The position numbers and the translations under genes were made by a program. From Mesorhabditis belari (lineage: Eukaryota; Nematoda; Chromadorea; Rhabditida; Rhabditidae): a stretch of 64,000 nt of DNA. The DNA lies in the NCBI GenBank assembly GCA_958450365.1, contig CAUEEP010000743.1:8983501-9047500 (forward strand), given 5' to 3'. The notes below the pieces were generated by a model. It was not told the DNA's origin. It ran no database searches and saw only the letters and a list, made by a program, of their open reading frames with translations. Shown one piece after another: positions 12,302-24,355 of this stretch; the stretch's first letter is position 1, and each line of letters opens with the position of its first letter.

Positions 12302-12523
12302 AAAGCGTCTAACAAACCCGAGTGGTTAACAAAATCAAAGCTTATGGTGAAGAAATTGGTCAAGTACAAAGAAAACTCAAGGAAAGAGCAAATTGGGCTC
12401 AATTATAAAAAGCTTGAGCACGCTCAGGAAATTCTTGACGATTTTGAACGACAAGTAGTCAATATCGAAAACAAGAAAGTTAAAGTAAACGAGCTTTGGA
12501 AAAAGAATAGCTTTCATACCTGA
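12302..12523 (+). other. Small open frame with coiled-coil character, unassigned
   Basis: From the ATG at 12344 a 59-codon frame runs to TGA at 12521. It is rich in Lys, Glu and heptad-spaced Leu/Ile (KKLEHAQEILDDFERQVVN). The frame is also open upstream to 12302, the edge of the Tc1-like element, so it may be the remnant of a longer exon cut by the insertion. It does not match any part of the ACK gene. Coding status is uncertain. Confidence 0.3.
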
Positions 12524-12574
12524 TAGCTCAGTAAACTAAACTTTTTGATATTGATAATATTCCTTATACAATTT

Positions 12575-13060
12575 CCAGGTCGGCTCCGCAAATTATCGCC
12601 GCAATCCTCAAAACAAAATAGCCGAGTGAGTTCATTGATTGGTAGATTTTGAAGTAGCTATGATACATTAGAAGAACAAATTTTAACAAACAAATAATAA
12701 ACAAAATATATAAAAAATATTGAATTGTAAAATAAAGTCCTATTTTATAATTTAGCTTCAATTAACAAACAGTGTACTTGCTTTTATTTTATAAAATTGA
12801 AATTTGAATTAATGTTTTTAAGTCAAACTTGTCTTACAAATGGCTTCCCAACTTCTATCTTTTCTTGATTTTCAACATTTTGCTTCTTTTCTGATTCTTG
12901 ATATTCTTGATCTTGATATTCTTGATCTTTTCGTGATATTCTTGATCTCATATACGGCGTGGGGAGGAATTATGGCAACCAGCACGCACGCGCTTAATTG
13001 AGGTGGCTAACGACAAATATAGTGTTTATACTGGATCATTTTGTTTTTTTCTCTAATTTG
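12575..13060 (+). repeat. Partial duplicate of the ACK gene 3' end
   Basis: Closely matches about 18855-19417, including the terminal repeated exon (TCGGCTCCGCAAATTATCG), its 3' flank and the first part of a Tc1-like end (GGAATTATGGCAACCAGCAC). In this copy the exon is spoiled by small deletions and an early TAG. The duplication therefore post-dates insertion of the Tc1-like end. Confidence 0.75.
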
Positions 13061-13290
13061 ATGATCTTGAATGTTATTAATGCAAAAACATGATAAATTT
13101 AGGAATCGTCAAGAAATCTGTTCACCGAGATTCGGCCATCAAGCTACACCGGAAGGGAATCCGATCAATTGAAATTTCTAGACGCTTGATGATCAATAAA
13201 TCGGTGGTTTCAAGGCCGATTGCTCGATCTAAATCTCTTCAAACAAATCCCTACCGCCCAGGACGTGGGATGAAGCTCTGAAGATACATG
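12957..13290 (+). mobile_element. Truncated Tc1-like element with transposase N-terminus
   Basis: Starts with an inverted-repeat-like end (GGAGGAATTATGGCAACC). The same end near 19342 begins TACAGGGTGGAGCGGAATTA. The frame 13090-13281 encodes about 63 residues with the paired helix-turn-helix signature of Tc1 transposases (AIKLHRKGIRSIEISRRL) ending in a Pro-Gly-Arg-Gly hook. No catalytic domain follows and no matching right end was found. Confidence 0.6.
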
Positions 13291-13780
13291 GTGGTTATCA
13301 GGGTCAATAGCACAAAAATCCGTAAATGACTGCAGTACAAAGCATCTCCTTGTAAGTAAAATATTTGAACAGTTTTTTTACACAGCCAAATTGTTTTTAC
13401 CATTAAAAAAAACTGCTGACTATGAGTGAGTCAAACTGTTTCCCCCTCCCTCCAAATATAAACAGTCGCAATCGACTCCGGGGTCAACAGGTAGTAAACG
13501 TTTGAAGTTTCCGAAGTCGGGGAGGTGGCGTCATCAAAATGGAAAAGAAAAGAGGGGGAAAAGACTGTGGGTGATAGATGGCATGCCTTTCGCCATTTTT
13601 ACCATTCTTTTCATTTTTCAACTTTTTTCTTATCGGCGAATCACCCCTTTGAACCCTATTTGTCATCAGAATTCATTTAATATTTCAGCTTTTCCCCTCC
13701 TTTCTGACATGAGATGGTGACCGGTCTCCGAATCGATCAATCACTCTTTGAGGTAAACAAATGTGTGCGCGTTTTTTCAG

Positions 13781-16700
13781 TCAAACTCCCAGGTTCTCAC
13801 CGAAGCCGATTTGCAAGGATTTCGAAAACAAATCTGCATTGATCTCCAGTTGACAAAACTTGGTCACTTTGATCATGTCAATGATCGGGATTTGCAGGTG
13901 CAAAATTTCAGAATTATCAAAAATCAAATAAAAACAGATAAACAATATATCTTTGCAAGAGTCCGGACATTTTTGTACCGAAACATTTTTGGGATTTTGA
14001 CAGAAAAGAAGAGAAAGGGGCAGGGTCTAAAAACGCCTTATCTTCGGGTGCCGTCAATCGATCACTTTCCAGAATATCGGTCTTTCATTGCCGGCCATTC
14101 GACGACTTCGTGAAAGTTTGGTGCAAAAGAAACACGAGATGAAACGACATCCGGAGAGAGCTGTGAGAACGGTGGTTGTTCCACCTGATGATACCGGGCT
14201 TCCGCCAGAGATTTCTCAACCTGGCACCAGTTCGATCAAAAAAGATCAGGTAAGGTCTTTTTTGGTTCCTTTTAACTAGACTATATCTCTATGTAGCTAA
14301 GACACTAAAAGTTAGCCCTTATCACAAAAAATTTCTACTAACTAGAGAACTGTTTCAACTTATCACCGATTTTCGAAACCGGATTTAGTCTTACCTCCTT
14401 CGAAAATTTCTATACTTTCTAAAATTTAAATTTAAACTTCAACAATTCCTATTTAAAAAGTCGATGTTACAGCAGATGTTAAAAGCTCCAGAATACGAGA
14501 TTTTTGGTTGAAATTTTGGGTGTCGCTAGGTTTTTTGGGTCTAGAAATCGATTGGTGCAAAACGTTTTTCTTGAGAATGAGTTTTCAGCAAGTTATGGCA
14601 TTGAGTCATTTAAGCTCAATAACGCTTTTTTTTTAATTTCTCGAAAACCAGGGCCCATCAGCAAAAGTTACTTAGAGGATCAGAACCAGCGTGAAAATAG
14701 GTACAAGATACGCCAGGTCCGACTAACCTGATTTCTACTAAAACTGTTAACTTGATATCCTCTAAAGTTATTTGATTTTATCTATTTGACGAACTTCAAA
14801 TGTTATCAATTCCTTTTAGATTAAGCTATTGGATACACTGGCTGAGGGAACTTTCACCTTGGTGAAGCGAGCCTTTTGGACGACGCATGATGGCCGAAGG
14901 TTAGATGTGGCTGTGAAAATTCCCAGGTAAAAGTACTTTTACAATTTGACAAAGCAATTGAATACAGTCGAATCTCGTTAGTAAACACCTAGATAGTGAA
15001 CGGTTTTTCATAATCCCTTATATAGTTTACCAACAGATTTAATTGTACTTTTCACAAATACAAATTTCAGAGATGCCTCTCCTCTGGTGATGGAAGAGCT
15101 GCAAAAGGAAGTGGACAGCTTGGAGAAGTTGAATCACCCAAATCTCATTCGATTGTATGGAGTGGTGTCGGATGCGACCTGGATGGTGGGTAGCCTCAAT
15201 TTTTGACCTCAACAGCCTCAATTTTTGGTCTTTAATGGAAACAGACACATCTTGAAAAGAAAATTCTTAGAAAATTAGAATTTAGTCTGTGAACTTAGAC
15301 TCCAGTGAACAACATTTAACTTTTCATTTTCCCATTATTTTAATGGATTTTGCTTTCATTTTCCTTAGAACGTAAGCGTTTCGGCTTTTTTCGGAAAAGT
15401 ACAACATCCAAAGTACATAAAGAACGAGGAGCCTTCTAATGCTTTGAAGAGGAGGAGTTTACAAAGCAACTTCATTGTCAATGTCAATAAAGATCAGTAA
15501 AAGAAAAAAAGATTAAAGAAAGACTAGGGTGTCTGAAAACAGTTATAAAATGCTTGCAATTTACAATTTAGGTGTTCGAACTCTGCGAGGGTGGATCACT
15601 GTTGGATCGTTTGAGAAATCGGAAGAAATCCCCACTTCTCGTTGCTCAAATGCTCGATTTCTCGCAACAGGTTCCAACTCCATTTGGATAGATTAGCACT
15701 AGATAATGCTACAGTAATACGCCTGAATATCCAGTTGAATATCACAAGTTATCCACGGATTGGTTAAAATAATTAATCTCAGATCGCAAAGAGTGATTCA
15801 AAACAGACTGAAAACTTGGCAAGTTGCATAAGTCTCGTTAAAGCAAGCTCGCCTGTTGGGGATCCAGAATGTTTTAAGAACTAATGTGTTTAAAGATCAG
15901 ATCAAGTTACAGATTAAAGATTATTTAAGCTTAAGACGCTAATGATTCAGATTGCAAAGGGTATGACCTATTTGGAGGTGAAGCATTGTGTACATCAAGA
16001 TCTTGCGGCAAGAAATATTTTGTTATCGGCGGATGAAAGGGTTCGTGAGAATGCAAAAATTGAAAGGTCAATCAATCAAAAATCTCTAGACCGTGAAAAT
16101 CTGCGACTTCGGCTTGATGAGAAGTTTGGAGGAAAATGAGAGACTCTACATTATGAATCCGCAGAAGCGAGTGCCCTTTGCATGGTGAGTTCAAAACAAA
16201 AGTTTAGGATTATATTCTAAATGGTAATTTAGTACATTTAAACCAGAACTGTGTGCTGTGGGCTTTCCAGGACTCCGACCCGGCTCACCTGAAAAACTTA
16301 CTGGGCTTGGCTTGGCCTTAATAAAATGCTCCTATCAATTCCCTGACCCCGAAAACCTCTGGGTACGAATTTCCAGCTAAATATCTTCTCTTTGTACGAT
16401 CTACAAAGTAAAAGAAAAATTGAGGCTATGAATTTTGCTCCGAATGAATTTTTTCCACTTTGGAGCTATTTTTTGATATTAGGCCACAACGTTTTTAGAT
16501 AATTCTTAGCACTATCATGTAGCCAAGAGTGTCAGCTATATTTTAATATCAATTTGCATGCAATCTGAGCCTCGAATTAGAGAGAAATTCCATTCGACAC
16601 ATTTTTCGTTTTTGTTAAGTGGCGCAAGCGGCATCTCTGTGTAAATGAGTCCGCTTTTGCTTGTTTTAGCATCACTATGCTCAAATCTTTGCAATCTTTA

Positions 16701-19089
16701 TTTAGCTTTATTTATTTATCTCAAATTTCGCCGTATTTTTGCTGCTTCTCGTAAGCCCCTGTGAACGACAAATTCCTTATCCTGTGAACAGCAGCCAAAA
16801 AGAGAAAATAGCGCGATTTGCCTTGAGCTTAGGCCTGATTCTTTCAGGATTGTGTAGCCCAATCTACTATATACAAAAAAATAAAACGTCCGTCTGTCCG
16901 TCCGTCACGCCTACGCAAAAATCCAAATTACGTTAACGTAAAATCACAAAGAAATGAGCTAGAAAGCTGAAAATTTGTACTCGGAGCTTTTCGGGGGTGA
17001 GCAATCCAAATCTATCATCAGATTTATGCTACGTGCCCTAGGTACACTGGTCAAACTACAATTCAGGTGCCCACCCGAATCCCTCCGTTTCCGTCAATTC
17101 TCCCACGCCTCCGATGTGTGGGCGATGGGCGTGCTGATGTGGGAAATCTACTCGTTTGGTGAGGATCCATGGGCTGGATTGAGGGGAAGAGATGTGAGTT
17201 TTGAAAGCTAACTATCAAAACTTCTAATCAGTTCAGGTTCTGGAAAGAACGGATGCCGGTGAGCGATTGCCAAAACCGAAATTCTGCTCTCAACAAGTCT
17301 ACGATCTGATGGATCTCTGCTGGAAAGCGAATCCCGATGCGCGACCGAAGTTCAAAATGTTGTGGGGGCTGTTGAAGCAGGTAAATAGCAATGATGTTAC
17401 AGCTTTAGTAACTTTCAAAAGAATTTAGCACCATTTTTAGCTATTAGCACCATTTTTAGGCAAGTTTCTCCGTCGCTGAAGTACGAGAGGCCCATCCTGC
17501 GGCAAACGATCAACAACTTGAGCTCCGAATCGGTGATCGGGTGCAGATTATAGAAAATACGTGAGTTTGAGAAGCTAGATATCAAAAATTGAAGGTTACC
17601 ATTATTCTAAAAGTTTTATATTTAAAATTCTAACAGAAAACTCAGCGGTGTCACGTGGTTTGGGCAAAGCGAGCGCACGAGATGCTTTGGCAATTTTATG
17701 CGATCCGTCGTCTTCGTCAAGTCGGCCAACGAAACGGGAAGAGATGGAAATCAGAAAATATCCAGACCGATTGCGGGTAAATATCCAGATTATAGTTTTT
17801 TTAATTTCTATAGGTTCGTTCATCCACACGGGTCACGGCGATATTCGAGATGGCAAAAGTTGGGGAAATCCCGAGTCTATTGACAGGATCTATTTGACAA
17901 ATCCCGTGCTTGGGCAGCCAAATTCATCGTAAGTTTTAGACAAAACTGGTACTTCAATTACTGGACAAGTTTTCTTTGCATATCGTAAGCATACTGTAAA
18001 CTTAGACTGGCTTATCGATACAAACGGCAAGCTCATGTTTAACCGCTTAGGTTTCTAGAACAGCTATCAAACTGAACATTGTTTCATTCGAAAGCCAAGA
18101 ATTTCAGCTTTTGATTGCTATCTCACACATAGAAAATTCTCATAAGTGAGGGCCTTAAAACGCCTATCAACACTTATCGATGAGCTTATCAATAAAGTTT
18201 ATGAAATACTTACTTATTAAAAGTCGCTATGTATAAAATAGCAATCAAAAGCTGACACTCTTGGCTTTCCAAGAAAACAGTTTGCAGATTGATAGCTGCT
18301 CTAGAAACGGAGATCTGAACGGTCAAACATGGGTATGCCGTTTGTATCGATAATATCAAAAGCAAGTAAACTGTAGGCAAATTTTGGTATATTTGCTGTA
18401 TAGTGGAAACGCACTCTTCTCTGGCATTTTAAGTCCTGAAATTTTATGAAGAACTGGAAAATGAAAAAGAAATCAAAATGAATGTGCCAAAAATCGTGCG
18501 TTTCTTCCTTTCCTGAGAAACAAGGTCAGCTTTGATGCATTGTTTAGCTTAAATTTGCATTTTGCAAATCAAGTTTGCATAAAGTTTGTTCATTTTCTTT
18601 GAATATTGTCCAAAATTTAAGTAGCTAATCAATTTTCAGATCGGCCCCACAAATTATCGACTCAATCCTCCCACCGCCGCACAAAGCGAAACCAAACTTG
18701 CCAAGTGAGTTCATTGAAAGTTTTTGAGTTAGCTAGCAAGATGTAAAGCAAGATGTAGATATAAATATCATTTCCTAGACAAACCCCCAGCCAGCTCATC
18801 GAACGCCCTTTCTGATGGCATTCCCCTTTCGCCAATGTTCGATGAGGTTAAACTTTTCAGATCGGCTCCGCAAATTATCGACTCAATCCTCTCATCACCG
18901 CACCAAGCAAAACCAAAATTGCCGAGTGAGTTCATTGATTGAAAGTTTTTGAAGTAGCTATGATACTTGAAAAAAACAAGATAAGATTAGAATAATATTA
19001 TTTTTGTAATTTAAGTTAAAAACATTTTAGACAAGCCATCAGCCAGATCATCGAATGCCATTTCTGAGTGCAATAAGGATTTTCAATAA
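13781..19089 (+). CDS. ACK/TNK-family non-receptor tyrosine kinase
   Basis: Predicted exons: 13781-13897, 14073-14249, 14820-14926, 15071-15185, 15572-15670, 15951-16040, 16090-16184, 17067-17193, 17237-17380, 17460-17560, 17637-17776, 17814-17928, 18640-18704, 18779-18913 and 19031-19089 (TAA). Order: ACK-type SAM-like region (TEADLQGFRKQ, PAIRRLRESLVQKK), kinase domain (Lys in VAVKIPR, Glu in EELQKEVDSL, catalytic loop HQDLAARN, CDFGLMR, SDVWAMGVLMWEIY), SH3, then the family block IHTGHGD...IDRIYLTNP. The protein is about 550 residues, much shorter than human ACK1. C. elegans relatives are ARK-1 and SID-3, the latter known for import of silencing RNA. Odd points: HRD is HQD, and the Gly-loop is LAEGTFTLV, lacking two of its glycines. 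The C-terminus holds a twice-repeated exon unit. The start is unresolved: an ATG at 13714 would need a 28-nt intron (13753-13780). Confidence 0.85.
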
Positions 19090-19417
19090 TTGAATTTTTT
19101 ATTGTTTTTTTAAAGATTGAATTGTAAAATAAAGTTCTAACGTATGATTTAGTTTTCATCAATAAAAAGTGTAGTTGTTTTGATTTTATAAAATTGAAAT
19201 TTGAATTAATGCTTTTAAGTCAAAACCTGCCTTACAAATGGCTTCCCAACTTCTATCTTTTCTTGATTTTCAACATTTTGCTTCTTTTCTGATTCTTGAT
19301 ATTCTTGACTCTTGATTCATGATAATCTTGATCTCATATACAGGGTGGAGCGGAATTATGGCAACCAGCACGCACGCGCTTAATTGAGGTGGCTAACGAC
19401 AAATATAGTGTTTATAG

Positions 19418-20242
19418 TTGAGACGAATAGAGTTCTGAATTAACCGTTTGCCGGCTTTTGAGAACCTCGAAATGCACCAACCCACGAGAACTCCACCACA
19501 CACAGAGGAGAGTTTTCTTTGAGTGAATATCCGGCTTCGGAGTTGGTTTTGGGTCTTCGTTTGTGCTAAGCCACTGTCGTTTTCGCGTTCGATTATCATA
19601 AAAGATCCATTTTTCATCAGAAGTGACAATGGAATCCAAGAAGCTTTCCTTTTTCGCAAGTTTTAGTAGTATTCCAGCTGTGATAACACGAGTAGCCTTA
19701 TTTTCTTCGCTCAATTCATGCGGAATCCACTTTCCACTGCGGTTACTTTTCCCCAATGCATGAAGTCGCTTTTCGATTGCAGTATGCGAAAAGCCCAATC
19801 GATCCCCTAGCTCGCGTGATGTTTGACTTGGATCCTCCTTTAAAGCTGCTTCCAAAATATCGTTCTGCAGAAGTTCGGGTCGTCCTTGGCGAGGCTCATC
19901 TTCAAGACTTTCATCCCCTTCCTTGAACCGTCGATACCATCTCTTACATTGTGTTTCGGAAAGAGCTTCATCACCAAAAACTCGCAATAAATCTCTGTGG
20001 GATTCGGCAGCTGTTTTGTCTTGTTTGTAGTCGTACCAGAGACAGATACGCATTCGATATTTGAGATCTTCCATTTCTGAACAAAATTATTTGAAAAGTA
20101 TCAAATCAAGGAAAGTAAAAAACGTATAATAATGCACCAGAAATTCAGTAATATTCAATTAACAACAAGCGAGGGTAGATTAAACGCAAAGATTAAAAGA
20201 TTTTATCAAAAAAGGGCGAGGACCATTATTTAGTTGCCAACC
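19418..20242 (-). pseudogene. Mariner transposase, 5' half, with one inverted terminal end
   Basis: On the minus strand the frame from 20074 encodes the N-terminal two-thirds of a mariner transposase: helix-turn-helix (ETQCKRWYRRFKEGDESL, EDEPRQGRP) and the first catalytic Asp in TSDEKWIFYDN. The sequence stops abruptly at about 19418, before the second Asp. The outer end (20222-20242) is the mariner inverted repeat CATTATTTAGTTGCCAACC followed by TA. Its missing half is at 20640-21074 on the other strand. Confidence 0.85.
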
Positions 20243-20639
20243 TAATAGAATCCAGAGTTAGTTTTTCAAGTGAAGAATTTACTGTTTACAGAAAAAGTGT
20301 CAGAACTTTTGAGGCGCTCTGTAGTTTTTTTATCAAAACAGTCACTAACCTCAAACGGATCATGTGCATTTGGGGAGATACTTGAAAAAGAAGACGGGGC
20401 TCTTATTGTGTTCATTTGACTGTGTACATAAACGGGCGTTTCAGCAGAGGTTGATTGTGGTGGCCGGAGTCGAATTTGCTCATTTCCTGAACACTAATTT
20501 CTAAAGCTCAACCATGAAGGCTTCTTTCAAACCTTTGCCGATTTTACTCTGCAACTCGTTCATGATGTTTTGTCCAAGGAGGCCAAATGGCCACATTTTC
20601 AAAACAAAAACAAACAAAACTTTAAGCGCTTATAACTCG
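20243..20639. other. Spacer between the two mariner halves
   Basis: Unremarkable AT-rich sequence of about 400 bases separating the two inverted mariner halves. Short frames exist but none resembles a known protein. It may be host DNA caught between the breakpoints. Confidence 0.35.
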
Positions 20640-21074
20640 CTTATAACTTAGCACCACCAACAAGCCTCTCAAGGACTCGAACCCTCTTCAATTCATTTTC
20701 TCCATGATAACGCAAAACCACACACTGCAAAACTTACAATGGAGAAAATCGAGGAGTTGGGCTGGAATGTTCTTCCTCATGCGCCATACAGCCCGGATAT
20801 GGGGCCTAGTGATTACCATCTTTTTCGATCGATGCAACACTTTCTAGCCGAGAAAAAGTTCAATGACCTTGACGAAGTCCGAATTTCAGTGGAGAAGTTC
20901 TTTGAAGATCAACCAGAAGAATTTTTCAAGAGAGAAATCCAGTTGCTCCGTCAAAAGTGGAAAGAAGTAATAAAGAATGACGGAGAACACCTTTTGGATT
21001 GATGTTGATATTTATTCATCTTGTTAATAAATTTTTTGTTTTTACTGAAAAGGCCCATTATTTAGTTGCCAACC
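20640..21074 (+). pseudogene. Mariner transposase, 3' half, inverted relative to the 5' half
   Basis: The plus-strand frame, open from about 20640 to 21003, carries the second catalytic Asp (FLHDNAKPH) and the third (YSPDMGPSDYHLF) 34 residues apart, the DD34D signature. It ends at TGA 21001, followed by the other inverted end (CATTATTTAGTTGCCAACC). The protein sequence picks up close to where the piece at 19418 stops, so the two probably came from one element split by an inversion. Confidence 0.85.
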
Positions 21075-21844
21075 TGATAGTCTAGTCGCCAAAGATTTTT
21101 GCGAAAGTTGACTTGAACCTTGAACTTTGCAGAGAGAAATTTTTGAAAATAGAATAAAGAAATAGAATAAAGAATAAAGAATTTAAATAGAATAAAGAAA
21201 ATTTTTCTTTGTCATGGCCCATGTCATTTGACCACATCTTACTGTTGCCTTTTTCTTGTAAGTTACAGTACTCCATTCAATGCCATAATCGACGGGTGTC
21301 GATCATTCGAATCGCAAACTTTGTCTTATCTTTTCATCCCACGAAAAGAAAAGAGATATTTTGACAAACAGAGTCTGTTTTGCTCGGCGCCGACTTTTGC
21401 TTTTTGCTTTAGCTTATTCCCTTGTTTTCACGATCTCCAACGAGTGTTCTTCTACTTGTTTTCACTTCTTTTGTATCACGTCATAGAATGAAAATTAGTC
21501 GAAACAGGGTTTTCCCTTCATTTCAAGGGGAAATGAAAGGAAAACGTTTCTCTTTTTTTTCTGGAGAGTTTCAAAAAATCTCGGAAATCCAGTCCACAAA
21601 TAGACAGAATCGATAATCACATAAGTTTTATTGACCCATAGCGATTTCCAAACATCTATTTTAAAAGCGATTTTAATTCCGAGGTGAATTTCCCATATAA
21701 AGAGAAACCAAACAATCAATGTTTGCAAAATTTGGTGAAGAATACCGGTGGGGTGAAGTAAGAAAACGCGGAAAAGAGAAAGAGGAAAAAGGCAGAATTC
21801 ATATGGCCCTCCACATTCCTTAATGTTTACTGTCAAAATTTTAG
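21075..21844. other. Spacer upstream of the unrecognised gene at 21.8 kb
   Basis: AT-rich, with a short GAATAAA-type simple repeat at 21143-21200. Long open frames occur on both strands (for example 21495-21848 minus) but without recognisable domains or splice structure. The 5' exons of the gene at 21845 may lie here but I could not place them. Confidence 0.3.
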
Positions 21845-22792
21845 ACACCTCGAGGAACTTCTTGATTCGCTAAAAACCCAGAAAAAAACTCTTCGAAAGT
21901 GATTCGCGAAGTTTTCTTCTTTGTTATTTTGCTGACAAATCGTCAAAAACTGGCGATAAGTCTTGGTGACAAGGCTTCGCATGTTTTGAGAAGCCTGGCC
22001 GATTTGAAAGAATCATGGAAAGTCGATTAATGGTGTCCGAGGTGAGCTGAAGCTTGAAGTCTTGACGACAGATCAAATCGAATCCCCCATCAAATCGTCA
22101 AGAAGTGTGCAAGTGTGTGATGGACATCGAGAACAATGAGGTCCTCAAAATGCTTCGGTTTACCGCTTTGGCCATCCGTGAGTCCCAACTCGTCTATGGG
22201 AGCAACATGGACGTCTATAAACAGGATCCGAAACAAAGGGGATACTATCTCCAGTACCATTTTGGGGCCACACGGTGGGTATAGAGTTGTTAAAAGATTA
22301 GGGAAACATAGCTTAAATCGACCCCACCCAAAGCTTAAATGAATAATGTTACACTATTTCGTGAAGGGCACACTCCTCAATCATGTAATGCATAGTTTGA
22401 TCTCTCGAGTTAAAGGGGCAACTAAAATTTGCTTTCAGAAAGTTTATGAATGCACGTAAAAGTCAAAAAATAGTTGGGAACACATGTTCGGAAACTCACA
22501 CAAGATTTTATCAAGGAACTTGGCCCTGAAATGTCTGCTAGATGATGTGGCTATAACCATATCTGGTGCATTGGGGGGACTGTCACCGACTGAAATTCTC
22601 CACAACCTTTCACATTTTAGCCCTAACAATGGAACGGATCTAAAAGCTGAGGAAATTCTGAAAGAAGAGGTGAAATCGATGCCCCGTTTGGTTGATGCGA
22701 CCGCTTGGGAGAAGTGGAAAGAGATCGCACGAATGACCGCCGAAGAACACTTTGACACGGCTCTCTTCTTGTATTGTGCCTTGGGAAACTAA
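21845..22792 (+). CDS. Unrecognised protein, last three exons
   Basis: Exons 21845-22021, 22072-22274 and 22474-22792 (stop) have canonical borders, and the joins at 22021/22072 and 22274/22474 keep phase. The conceptual protein starts with a helical stretch (HLEELLDSLKTQKK), continues with QKLAISLGDKASHVLRSLA and LKMLRFTALAIRESQLVYG, then the aromatic-rich segment DPKQRGYYLQYHFGATRW, and ends with a helical tail (AWEKWKEIARMTAEEHFD). I do not recognise the family and see no membrane segment. Within the first exon the frame must shift by one base at a run of seven A's (near 21882). This could be an assembly error, a missed short intron, or a true break. Upstream exons are not identified. Confidence 0.5.
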
Positions 22793-23224
22793 GAAAAGCC
22801 ACATCGTTGTATTCATTTTGTGATTGCAGCTGTGATTTCATTTTTGTATATAGCAAAAAGTTTGCCTTGAAAAAGATGCTGAAAGATGTTGTCAAACAAT
22901 TTTGTAAGGTTCTGGAGATTTTTCTGAAACTTTTTCTTCTGAAGTTCTGTTCTTTTTATGATTTTGCATGTCAAACAATGTATAAAAAACCGATGATTTG
23001 TTCTTGATTGCCGACGCAACAATTTTGAAACTCAAAAAGATAGGTAAATGATCGTATCACAGTATATATATCATCGTCTAAAACAGAAATTTACTGACAA
23101 AACAACAGATCCCCAGTCGAGCCATCAAGGTCAAAGATTGAAAAAAAACTTGAAATTAAACAAAAAATTAACAAAAAACAACAACTAGCATATAAAATAA
23201 TTAATAATTGATTACTTTTCCTGA

Positions 23225-23830
23225 CCGGTTGATGACTGGAAATATACTTATTGGCATGCTAGAGACCAACTTCTGAATGACAGCTGGATCAAGAGAATTC
23301 CAGGCAACTCAAACCACGGCCTTCAATTCACCAACAGAAGCAAATTGCCGACGATTTTTGTAAACTTTGGTACCAAGACATTCCACAAATTCTCCATAAG
23401 GTTAAGCTTGGGTGAGGCTTGGCCATTCCATCAGATTGACGCCATTCGGTGCCATCCATTGTTTTGTAAAGTTGCTGGAATGAATGAGCGCATTGTCCTG
23501 TTGAAATTGGTAGACCGTTTGAGGGTTTCGTTCCATAAGTGAAAGTAAACTTGTATTCAAAACGTCGACATAGTCTTGGCTTTTCATTCGATTGGAGAAA
23601 GATCGCAAATCGACCAACCAATCAAAGCTGCCCAGCACATGGCATTTTCTTCCTCCGAAATTTCTTTCACCAAAAAAGATTGGATCTTTCCTTAAATCTC
23701 GCCAATAATGAGTGTAACCGTCCGGTCCATCAAGATTCCATTTCATCTCGTCGCTGAAGATAACTTTGGACCAATCTTTTGCCCTTCGTGCCCTGTGCAA
23801 ATGCCAATCTAGAATTCGTCGTGTTGGGGT
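23225..23830 (-). pseudogene. Tc1-like transposase remnant
   Basis: On the minus strand the frame 23402-23800 holds the first catalytic Asp (VIFSDEMKWNLDGPDG) and the second (QFQQDNALIH). A one-base shift then brings in NLMENLW with the final Glu. The DNA-binding N-terminus is missing, later frames are broken, and I found no paired terminal repeats. This is an old DD34E-type fragment. Confidence 0.8.
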
Positions 23831-23897
23831 AGCTATCGATTATTGAGGTGCTTTGTTCTTGTTTTTCCAATTTTTTGTTTTTAATAAAGCTATTTAT

Positions 23898-23945
23898 AAA
23901 TCACTTTGGCCAATCCACAGAATTGTGGATTGACCAAAGTGATTT
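23898..23945. repeat. Short hairpin beside the Tc1-like remnant
   Basis: AAATCACTTTGGCCAATCCACA and its near-complement face each other across about four bases. It might be what is left of terminal repeats brought together by an internal deletion. Confidence 0.6.
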
Positions 23946-24355
23946 TTGGAAAAAAATTGAAGCTTTTCTCTTTTCTTATTTCCTATGCAGAGTTGATGGT
24001 AGTACACGTTTTAGTATTTAGATATGCAATATTTTGCAATTAACATCATTTTTTAAAAACTTGATTATCGCAAAAGTTATGGATGCGTTTATGCTTATCT
24101 GGAGCAGTCTACATGTAAATTTAGGTTTTTCTGAATGATTTTGCTTTTGGAAAAACAAAATTTTATAGGTGACTACGGACTTTCATCTGTGATTTGAAAG
24201 AAAACTTTCTATTTTAAATAACAAAAAGTAATTGGTTCATTCTTTGGCTTCTGGTTTCCAAAATGCTATTAAAGTTCTCGACTAAATGGCAGAAATTATT
24301 TTGTCATTACAATTGGTCTCCTGCAAGCTTTACGATTTATACAAACAAATCAAAG

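Noticed and set aside
13763..14113. 116-codon frame covering the first ACK exon
   Set aside because: Only 13781-13897 is coding; the rest reads through an intron and ends in the wrong frame of the next exon.
21495..21848. 117-codon minus-strand frame
   Set aside because: No domain, no splice support, hydrophobic low-complexity composition; likely a chance frame opposite the spacer.
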